NCBI GenBank assembly: GCA_014729665.1
Contig: WJJO01000122.1
Span: 1-5,552, forward strand
DNA from: Caldifarciminota bacterium
GTDB lineage: Bacteria; Hydrothermota; Tepidihabitantia; B3-TA06
DNA: 5,552 bases
Reading direction: 5' to 3'
Shown: positions 1-5,552 of the stretch, one piece after another
How the letters are laid out: each line of letters starts with the position of its first letter
How positions within the stretch are numbered: the first letter of the stretch is position 1
The notes under the pieces: generated by a model
What the model was told of the DNA's origin: nothing
What the model saw: only the letters and a program-made list of their open reading frames with translations
Databases searched by the model: none
Program-made: the position numbers and the translations under genes

Positions 1-2247
1 ACCAACAGGTATATTGGACTGAAGCGTACGATAACGTTCCTCCGATTCGGAAAGCGCCTTCTCTGCCCTTTCCCGCCTATCCTCGATTTCCAGGGAATGG
101 AGTGCAAAAGAGATATCTCCTCCGACTTCGGCAAATAATCCCTTCTCCTCGGCTTCCCTGGTTAGTTCAGAAGCCAAAGAAACCCCCAGTATACCATAGA
201 TTTCGCCCCCGTAACCCAATCTCGTAAGGAATATCCCTATACCTTCACATTCCCCCCTGAAGTTACATTTACGGCATTGAGCTGAAGGATTACTAATCGA
301 CAATACCCCCTCTTCTTTAATTGCATCTTCCATACAGGAGGGCATCTTATTCTGTTTTAACGCCCTAAGAGGCGGTAGGTTTATATCATCAAGGCTTGCG
401 TCCATAACGACCCTGATCTTGCCGTCTGAATCTGTCAATGCCACCCATGCAGCTAAAAAACCACGCGTTTCGACTAGCCTTAAACACACACCGTTAAGCA
501 AATTAGAAAGGTCTTTTTCATGGGTAATAAGCTGGTTAACGTTTCGAATAGCCCTGAGTACCGTATTCAGGTGCCCTACCTTCTGCTCCGCCCTTTTTCT
601 CTTGGTGATATCGATACAGTTACCTAACGTTGCTTTCTTACCTTGATAGATAACCTCATGGGCCTTTATTTCAACAACTGCAAACTCACCATTTTTCCTG
701 CGAATCCGCATCTCGTAACTAGGCGGAACCTCTTCTCCGTTTCTTCTAGCTTCATCTCGTTCCCGTAATGGTCCCTCGATATCCTCCTTCAGTACGAAAT
801 CCCATGGGTCTGATTCCAGTAACTCCTTTCGGGAACATCCGAATATCTCTTCCATAGCCGGGTTGCAGTATAGAAAACGGTCATTATAAAATATGTAAAC
901 CCCAATCATGGCCTTTTCGGAAAGAGCGCGGTAGCGTTCTTCTGATTCCTGCAGGGCATTCATATTGCGTATCTCGTGAATCTGCCGGGCAACCGTATCC
1001 ACAATATCCTCGATATACAAAACGGTAGCCTTATCCGGTCTCTTGCCGTCAAAAGGTGTATCTACCGAGAGAAAACTTTCCGTAACTCCTTCCTTATCCA
1101 GCATCGAAATAAGCAGCTCATCATCCTGCTGCCAGGCATCAGGTCCGTTACCGGATGCCGCTTCCTGGGGGATGTAACGTCCGGTTGATGATAAATCTAT
1201 CCCAGCTTCTCTTGGAATAAAGAATGAATGACTTATTCTGAATTCATCGCGCATTATGTTCTTGTAGTATTCCTTAGGGGCAGGTGATTTCTTAGCCAAT
1301 TTTTCCACAAGCTTCTTTGAGACTCCAACTTGCGCAAAATGGGTAGTTTCCCCTTCCTCATTCTTCAAAGTGAAAACGGCCCGGCCAAACAGTCTAGCAT
1401 CCCTGACGGCTTCGCAACCAAGTTGAAGACAATCGTTAAGGCCCTTAGCTTCCCTGAGCTTATCTGACAATCCAGCTCTGACTTCCCTTCTTAACTCCCC
1501 TAATTTTCGTTCGGTTATATCTGTAGTAAAAACGTACCTTCTGTTTTTCTTCTCACCTTCCTTTGTGTGAGAATAGCGGTTAAGCACACATCTACGGGTC
1601 GTGTCTTTTCTTTCAATCCAGAATTCCAACTCGGTTATTGATCTTCCCCCCTTCAAGACATCTTTTCTTATCTTTTCCAGACGGGTTTTTTCTTCAGGCA
1701 CTGCCAACTCTATCCCGGATAGTTTTTTAAGTTCTCCTTTTGAGTATCCAAATATCTCGCAAACCCTGTCATTAACGTATACAATTGCTCCGTCTTCAAT
1801 TATGGTTACACCATCCTGAACGTTCTCAGCCATCCTTCGGAAACGCTCTTCGCTTGCCTTAAGCTCCTTTTCTATCTCATGTTTATATAACGCAATCTGC
1901 AAAGTGGAAATTAACTCCTTGGTTTCAAAAGGCTTCACGATGTAACCGAAGGGCTTTGTCAACCTTGCCCGCTCAACCGTAGGTGTATCGGTATGCGCCG
2001 TCAGATAGATTACCGGAACATCGAGTTCTTCGTATATCCTTTCAGCCGCATCTACACCATCCATCTCTCCGTCCAGCATGATATCCATTATTACAAGATC
2101 AGGCTTCATCTCAGCCGTTTTCTTTACGGCATCCTCCCCGGTGGTTACCGTTTCGCAAACCTTGAAACCGAACTCCTCCAGCCGGTTACGTATGTCGAGT
2201 GCTGTAACGGCAACGTTTTCAACCAGGAGAATCGAAGCCTTAGCCAT
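1..2247 (-). CDS. Receiver-PAS-GAF-PAS-GAF-PAS signalling protein, 3' end cut by the window
   Basis: I translated this frame by hand: 749 codons from the ATG at 2247 to the left edge with no stop, so the C-terminus is missing. Approximate domains: receiver 1-120, PAS 130-250, GAF 256-428, PAS 435-554, GAF-like 560-725, and a new PAS beginning at 733 (SESEERYR) and cut at 749. Receiver residues: E10, N11 where an Asp is usual, phosphoacceptor D55 (VIMDIMLDGEMDG), T83 (YLTAH) and K105 (VKPF). The first GAF has the SFFIP (341-345) and SVDTPFDG (394-401) signatures seen in GAF domains of multi-PAS proteins. No membrane segment is visible. It should be the phosphorylation partner of the overlapping upstream kinase. 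No output domain (kinase core, GGDEF, DNA-binding, ANTAR) is present in the visible part; proteins of this layout often end in a second kinase core, but that is inference. The start is well supported: ATG, a GGAG at suitable distance, and receiver homology starting at residue 3. Confidence 0.93.
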   Translation of the reverse strand, partial: MAKASILLVENVAVTALDIRNRLEEFGFKVCETVTTGEDAVKKTAEMKPDLVIMDIMLDGEMDGVDAAERIYEELDVPVIYLTAHTDTPTVERARLTKPFGYIVKPFETKELISTLQIALYKHEIEKELKASEERFRRMAENVQDGVTIIEDGAIVYVNDRVCEIFGYSKGELKKLSGIELAVPEEKTRLEKIRKDVLKGGRSITELEFWIERKDTTRRCVLNRYSHTKEGEKKNRRYVFTTDITERKLGELRREVRAGLSDKLREAKGLNDCLQLGCEAVRDARLFGRAVFTLKNEEGETTHFAQVGVSKKLVEKLAKKSPAPKEYYKNIMRDEFRISHSFFIPREAGIDLSSTGRYIPQEAASGNGPDAWQQDDELLISMLDKEGVTESFLSVDTPFDGKRPDKATVLYIEDIVDTVARQIHEIRNMNALQESEERYRALSEKAMIGVYIFYNDRFLYCNPAMEEIFGCSRKELLESDPWDFVLKEDIEGPLRERDEARRNGEEVPPSYEMRIRRKNGEFAVVEIKAHEVIYQGKKATLGNCIDITKRKRAEQKVGHLNTVLRAIRNVNQLITHEKDLSNLLNGVCLRLVETRGFLAAWVALTDSDGKIRVVMDASLDDINLPPLRALKQNKMPSCMEDAIKEEGVLSISNPSAQCRKCNFRGECEGIGIFLTRLGYGGEIYGILGVSLASELTREAEEKGLFAEVGGDISFALHSLEIEDRRERAEKALSESEERYRTLQSNIPVG
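73..570 (-). other. GAF-like sensor domain with a four-cysteine cluster
   Basis: Residues 560-725 of the receiver protein. It opens with HLNTVLRAIRNVNQLI (559-574), a typical lead-in of GAF-like domains in multi-PAS proteins, and ends with the FAEVGGDISFALHSLE stretch (705-720). Between them lie C638, C658, C661 and C667, the last three in the pattern C-x2-C-x5-C (CRKCNFRGEC). The spacing could suit a bound metal, an iron-sulfur cluster or a disulfide switch, so the domain may sense redox state or metal. I recall similar cysteines in related domains, so the motif may be a family trait; the ligand is unknown. Confidence 0.7.
586..945 (-). repeat. Shared PAS domain, copy in the receiver protein
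   Basis: Residues 435-554 of the receiver protein, the counterpart of the PAS encoded at 3764-4120. The resemblance is also visible in the DNA near the domain end: both copies carry a stretch close to ATATCGATACA just after the linker codons (about 608 and 3786 on the plus strand). The GNCIDIT sequence with its cysteine (C544 here, C586 in the kinase) is identical in both. Confidence 0.8.
1888..2247 (-). other. CheY-like receiver domain with D-to-N change in the acidic pair
   Basis: Residues 1-120 of the receiver protein. The phosphoacceptor D55 and the switch residues T83 and K105 are intact. The acidic pair that holds Mg2+ is E10-N11 instead of the usual E/D-D; N11 is codon AAC at 2215-2217. 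In CheY numbering N11 matches D13, a direct metal ligand. The domain may still be phosphorylated with altered kinetics, or may act partly independently of phosphorylation. The residues are seen in the sequence; the effect is inferred. Confidence 0.85.
2240..2247 (-). other. 8-base gene overlap, kinase stop / receiver start
   Basis: On the minus strand the bases ATGGCTAA hold both the receiver gene's ATG (2247-2245) and the kinase gene's TAA (2242-2240), in different frames. An overlap this short is the usual sign of an operon with translational coupling: ribosomes ending the kinase can restart on the receiver gene, keeping the two proteins in fixed proportion. The arrangement is read directly from the sequence; coupling is inferred. 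Confidence 0.93.
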
Positions 2248-5200
2248 CTGTTTCGGTCTCCGATTTCAGCAAGGGGAAGCGGATCTTAAATTGCGTACCT
2301 TTACCAGTCTTACGCTCAAGGGAGCCTCCTAATTGATCTACGAGTATAGATACCAGTTGCAAACCCAATGAGTTCGACTTACGGAAGTCCACATCCGGAG
2401 GAAAACCAACCCCGTTATCCGATACGGTTAGTATAACATCGTTGTCAATTTTTTTTAACCCGATACCGACCACGCCTTCTTTCCCCTCCGGAAACGCATA
2501 CTTAAAAGCGTTGGATACGAACTCATTGACTATCAAGGAACAAGGGATTGCCCTGTCGACCTCTAGGGATATATCCTCGGCATCTATATCGAGTTTCACC
2601 TTGCCTGTTTTGATACTGTAGGTATTTAAAAGATAATCGCATAAACTAAGGATATAATCGGCAAGATTAACGCTGGAAAGATCGGGGGATTGGTACAGCT
2701 TTTCGTGAATAAGTCCGATGGATCGAACCCTGTTCTGGCTTTCCTTGAAAACCTCCAGGGTCTGGCTATCCTTAATATGCTCGGCCTGTAGGCTGAGGAG
2801 GGATGTAATAACCTGAAGGTTATTCTTGACACGGTGGTGAACCTCTTTTAAGAGAACATCCTTCTCCTTTAACGCGGCTTTTATCTTTTCCTCGGCCTTC
2901 TTTGCATCCGTAATATCGACCATGGATGCGATAACCCCGAGTGGTGTTGCTTCCCGATCCCTTATCATACTTATGGTCAGGAATGCTGGAAAACGGGATG
3001 AGTCCTTTCTTATCGCCTGGATCTCACCCATCCAGTTACCCTCATCCCTCAAGGTCTTCATTATCCTCACGACATCCCTTCTTGAAGCGTAAAAATCTCC
3101 CCCATACCTCCCCAGAATCTCCTCGGTCTCTTCATAACCCCACATCTTCAAACAGGCCTTGTTAACATAGCTGATTTTACCGTCAAGCCCCATCAGCGCG
3201 ATACCATTAAGCGAACCTTCAATCGCAATGTTTTTAATTCGGAGTTCCTCCTCAGCCTTTTTGCGTTCCAGGACGGTTGCGAACATATCGGTAACCGTTT
3301 CAAAGAATATCTTATCGGCTTCCGGAATCTGTTTGGTATCCTCATTAATAAGCTGCATGATCCCCAATAACTCATCGTCCGAACCGAGAAGCGGCCAGGT
3401 AATTATCGAACGAATGTGATTCTCGTCGAGTCTTTGTTGATGGGTACGATAAATCCAGTGTCTTGATACATCGGGTGCAAAGATAGGATTTCGAGTCTTG
3501 GCTACAACCGTACCGACATAGGTCGGATCGTCAATATACTGGGGAGGGTCGTAATCGTAAATCTTATCACCCCATTTCCCGGCCATGGCTTTTAGGGTAA
3601 GCGACCGTTCCCCCGGATCGTAAAGTTGTACAGAACCGGTGTGGAAATCCAGTGTTTTAACCAATCCGGAAAGAACCCTGTAGCTTAAATCCCCGATACC
3701 CTTAGCGTGTACTGCCGCATCTGCAATGATTGAAAACGCCTGACGTTCCCTTTTGAGAGCATCCTCGGCACGTTTTCTCTCAGTAATATCGATACAATTT
3801 CCCAAGGTTACCTCCTGCCCCTCGTAGAATATCGGATGTGTCCTGAACTCAAGTACTGCAACCTCACCGTTCTTACGCATAAGATGCATAAAGTAATGGT
3901 TAACCTTCTTATCTTCCTGCTGTTTAATCTCATCCTTAATTTCAGGGGTTTGAAGCTCTTCGGGTATATTCAGTTTATCAGTTTTCATGCTTAAAAGTTC
4001 TTCGCGAGTATATCCTGTAATTCGCTCCATCTGTGGATTAACAAACAGAAAGTGCCCGTCTATATATATATATATTCCAACCAAGGCCTCTTCGGTAAAT
4101 ACACGGTAGCGTTCCTCAGATTCCCTTAGCTCGGAGAGATTACGCGAACGAAGATAGGCGATAACCGCCTGATGGGCAAATATCCTCATCTTATCCTGAT
4201 CTTCTTCGGTGAAAATTCTATCATAGGCAACCACATTTATTGCCCCTATTAAAGAATCACCATCCATCAATGGTTCGGCGATAATCGACTGCCGGTTATC
4301 CTTATCGGTTTTAGTCTTCGGGATTGTTACCGCTACACGATCCTTCTGATTATAGTTAGAGTAAAGGCCTACAAGTTTTTGTGCAACGGTTCCGGTTAAA
4401 CCACTTCCCAACACAACGTTATACGACATAATCGGATCGGTGTCTTCAGGTGCATTCGTATAGTAAGGAACAAGGGCTTGTCTATCCTTATTCCAGAGGT
4501 AGAAGGTGCAGCATACCCCATCGAGTAGATTGACGGCCTGATCGGCAATAACCGTTATCACCTCGGTTAAATCTGTCCTTGCAGCCAGGGTCAGGGTACT
4601 TTCATAAAGGCTTCGGTATATCCTCTCGGATTCCCGCAGCCGGGCTTCAGACTTTTTACGTTCAGTAATATCGGTAATCACGGCAAAATTACCCCGGTTG
4701 GTTCCATCCGAATCGGTAAGCACTGCGGGAGATATAATAGTATGTAGATCGGTGCCGTCTTTCTTCACCCATATCAAATCATAACTTTTTTCTTCGACCT
4801 GGGTGTTCCCTTCTTCCTTCTCCATGATTGTTTTATTGGCTTCATTTAGAAAGTCGGTAACCGGTCGTCCTACAAGTTCTTCTTCGGAATATCCGATCAT
4901 TTCACAGAACCTTTGATTTGCGTAAGTTAAAACGCCTCGAGTATCCTGTATCTCGAATCCATCGTTCATTGTCTCGACCAACTGTCTGTACCTCGCCTCC
5001 GAGTTCCTTAACTCATCCTCCGCCCTTTTTCGTCGCAGGGCAACCGCGGCAAGATTCGAGATGATTCGGAGGAGTTCGGTGGAAAGAGGCGACGCGTCCT
5101 TAGGCATAAAAAGACCTAGCGCACCTACTATCTCATCTGCATAACGCAGTACAAAACCCGTAATCTCCCCTATACCGAACATATTTTCTATCGTCTTTCC

Positions 5201-5551
5201 AATCGGTTTGGATATCTGGCCCAAAGACAATTCAGATAACCCTTCAAACGTAGCCACCGTCTCATTCATCATCCTGTTTATTATATCCTCAGGTACGGGG
5301 AATTCCATATCCAAAAGTCTCTTCCCGAGTAGTTTGTTTATTTGAACCAAGCTTTTTTCGCGTATGGCCATATGTTTCAATGCAAGCACATTGTTTTTTG
5401 AATCGTAGGAGGTTATTACCGCAGCTGATGCCCCGGTTATCTGTTTTACCTTGGTGTTTATCAATTTGAAAAGATCCGTTGAAGAAGACGTTGCAGCCAA
5501 CTCAATCGCCATACGATTGATTAACTCCAGGTTTTTCGCCCTTGCCTTCAC
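2240..5551 (-). CDS. Soluble multi-sensor histidine kinase, (GAF-PAS)x3-HisKA_2-HATPase_c, 5' end uncertain
   Basis: Sensor kinase of the HisKA_2 class; 1103 residues are visible. Approximate domains: GAF 8-175, PAS 183-300, GAF 318-470, PAS 478-596, GAF 605-765, PAS 770-888, HisKA_2 898-975, HATPase_c 1000-1095. The phosphoacceptor box reads EVHHRVKNNLQ (903-913), so H906 or H905 is the phosphorylated residue. The ATP-binding N box has N1009, E1010 and N1014; the G1 box is DNGVGF (1045-1050); the G2 region is SLGLQL (1061-1066). PAS ends carry the usual DITERK-type motif (294-299, 588-593), followed by charged helical linkers such as RESEERYR. I see no signal peptide or membrane segment, so it should be cytoplasmic. 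By family knowledge it autophosphorylates with ATP and donates to a receiver, most likely the overlapping downstream gene. The first codon counted is a GTG one base from the window edge with no room to see a ribosome site, and GAF1 starts almost at once, so the true start may lie outside. The ligands of the sensor domains cannot be read from sequence; no LOV-type flavin motif is seen. Confidence 0.95.
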   Translation of the reverse strand: MKARAKNLELINRMAIELAATSSSTDLFKLINTKVKQITGASAAVITSYDSKNNVLALKHMAIREKSLVQINKLLGKRLLDMEFPVPEDIINRMMNETVATFEGLSELSLGQISKPIGKTIENMFGIGEITGFVLRYADEIVGALGLFMPKDASPLSTELLRIISNLAAVALRRKRAEDELRNSEARYRQLVETMNDGFEIQDTRGVLTYANQRFCEMIGYSEEELVGRPVTDFLNEANKTIMEKEEGNTQVEEKSYDLIWVKKDGTDLHTIISPAVLTDSDGTNRGNFAVITDITERKKSEARLRESERIYRSLYESTLTLAARTDLTEVITVIADQAVNLLDGVCCTFYLWNKDRQALVPYYTNAPEDTDPIMSYNVVLGSGLTGTVAQKLVGLYSNYNQKDRVAVTIPKTKTDKDNRQSIIAEPLMDGDSLIGAINVVAYDRIFTEEDQDKMRIFAHQAVIAYLRSRNLSELRESEERYRVFTEEALVGIYIYIDGHFLFVNPQMERITGYTREELLSMKTDKLNIPEELQTPEIKDEIKQQEDKKVNHYFMHLMRKNGEVAVLEFRTHPIFYEGQEVTLGNCIDITERKRAEDALKRERQAFSIIADAAVHAKGIGDLSYRVLSGLVKTLDFHTGSVQLYDPGERSLTLKAMAGKWGDKIYDYDPPQYIDDPTYVGTVVAKTRNPIFAPDVSRHWIYRTHQQRLDENHIRSIITWPLLGSDDELLGIMQLINEDTKQIPEADKIFFETVTDMFATVLERKKAEEELRIKNIAIEGSLNGIALMGLDGKISYVNKACLKMWGYEETEEILGRYGGDFYASRRDVVRIMKTLRDEGNWMGEIQAIRKDSSRFPAFLTISMIRDREATPLGVIASMVDITDAKKAEEKIKAALKEKDVLLKEVHHRVKNNLQVITSLLSLQAEHIKDSQTLEVFKESQNRVRSIGLIHEKLYQSPDLSSVNLADYILSLCDYLLNTYSIKTGKVKLDIDAEDISLEVDRAIPCSLIVNEFVSNAFKYAFPEGKEGVVGIGLKKIDNDVILTVSDNGVGFPPDVDFRKSNSLGLQLVSILVDQLGGSLERKTGKGTQFKIRFPLLKSETETDG
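2258..2261 (-). promoter_or_regulatory. Probable ribosome binding site (GGAG) of the receiver gene
   Basis: GGAG on the minus strand lies 10 bases upstream of the ATG at 2247, inside the last codons of the kinase gene. The spacing is slightly long but within the usual range. It supports this ATG as the real start. Confidence 0.6.
2267..2860 (-). other. Kinase catalytic core: HisKA_2 plus HATPase_c domains
   Basis: This is the C-terminal transmitter of the kinase (residues 898-1095). HisKA_2 differs from the classical HisKA type by the HHRVKNNLQ box and the following LLSLQAEHIKD stretch (918-928), both present. The codons for H905/H906 lie at 2834-2839. The HATPase part keeps the N box (NEFVSNAFKYAFPEG, 1009-1023), the D1045/G1047 G1 box and a GKGTQF motif (1083-1088), so I see no reason to call it inactive. 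HisKA_2 kinases include the PdtaS type, whose partners can control RNA or DNA targets, but nothing here shows which output applies. Confidence 0.9.
3764..4120 (-). repeat. Shared PAS domain, copy in the kinase
   Basis: Residues 478-596 of the kinase align end to end with residues 435-554 of the receiver protein. Shared blocks include SEERYR at the front, the FL..NP.ME.I.G..R.ELL core, RKNGE.AV.E, and TLGNCIDIT.RKRAE at the end. The other PAS domains of the two proteins resemble these much less, so this pair looks like a duplicated or swapped unit. The middle (about residues 522-550) has diverged. Confidence 0.8.
4061..4075 (-). repeat. Alternating TA tract inside the kinase gene
   Basis: Fifteen bases of uninterrupted alternating T and A encode residues I493-Y494-I495-Y496-I497 of the second PAS of the kinase. 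It lies in the first beta strand of that PAS. A gain or loss of one TA unit would shift the reading frame. The receiver-protein copy of this PAS encodes VYIFY here without a TA run, so the tract is not needed for the fold. Confidence 0.85.
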
Positions 5552-5552
5552 C

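Noticed and set aside
419..1819. Short plus-strand open frames at 419-646, 976-1188 and 1601-1819
   Set aside because: All are antisense to the receiver protein's PAS and GAF codons, with low-complexity or unrecognisable products and no sign of their own ribosome sites.
1..2247. Broken or frameshifted gene in the left part of the window
   Set aside because: Hand translation gives 749 uninterrupted codons in a single frame with coherent domains, so the gene is intact as far as it can be seen.
1993..2332. Two overlapping plus-strand open frames (98 and 84 codons)
   Set aside because: They lie opposite the receiver domain and the kinase end, both strongly supported by motifs on the minus strand. 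Their products show no recognisable domain.
2626..3419. Short open frames within the kinase gene on both strands (2626-2832, 2941-3165, 3193-3375, 3228-3419)
   Set aside because: They are other frames of the HisKA_2, PAS and GAF codons of the kinase; no independent evidence for them.
4061..4075. TA-rich tract as a promoter -10 box or archaeal TATA box
   Set aside because: It is inside a continuous coding frame, far from any gene start, and its bases are explained by the Ile-Tyr codons.
4652..5005. Light-sensing LOV domain among the PAS domains
   Set aside because: None of the PAS domains has the flavin-binding GRNCRFLQ-like motif; the GNCIDIT cysteine lies in the last strand, not at the photoactive position.
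1..5552. Recurring similar short DNA stretches (for example near 30-55, 925-950, 1845-1860, 4105-4125) as a repeat array or CRISPR
   Set aside because: They are irregularly spaced, imperfect, and all encode the ESEERYR-type helical linkers that precede PAS domains.

Overview
The whole window is coding on the minus strand. It holds two very large, overlapping genes for soluble multi-sensor signal-transduction proteins; there is no intergenic gap and no RNA gene, mobile element or CRISPR array that I can support. In transcription order (right to left), the first gene (2240-5551) encodes a cytoplasmic sensor histidine kinase with three alternating GAF-PAS pairs, ending in a HisKA_2 dimerisation/phosphoacceptor domain and a HATPase_c domain. 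The second gene (1-2247, cut by the left edge) begins with a CheY-like receiver domain, followed by PAS, GAF, PAS, a cysteine-containing GAF-like domain and the first residues of another PAS. Its C-terminal output domain lies outside the window.

The two genes overlap by 8 bases: the ATG of the receiver gene lies inside the last codons of the kinase gene. They are therefore very probably co-transcribed and translationally coupled. The simplest reading is a cognate two-component pair: the kinase integrates several small-molecule, redox or protein cues through its GAF/PAS array, autophosphorylates at H905/H906, and passes the phosphate to D55 of the receiver protein. That protein has its own sensor array and probably ends in a second enzymatic module. 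One PAS domain is clearly shared between the two proteins, which suggests they grew by domain duplication and shuffling.

The organism cannot be named from this. The sequence is of medium G+C, rich in ATA (Ile) and AGG/AGA (Arg) codons, with a GGAG Shine-Dalgarno-like site. Long soluble PAS/GAF kinases of the HisKA_2 class are common in environmental anaerobes such as Chloroflexota (Dehalococcoidia-like), Desulfobacterota-type bacteria and methanogenic archaea; this is a weak inference. No wholly new system is visible. The points most worth a second look are an Asn in place of a metal-binding Asp in the receiver, a four-cysteine cluster in a GAF-like domain, the PAS domain shared between the neighbours, and an in-gene (TA)n tract.
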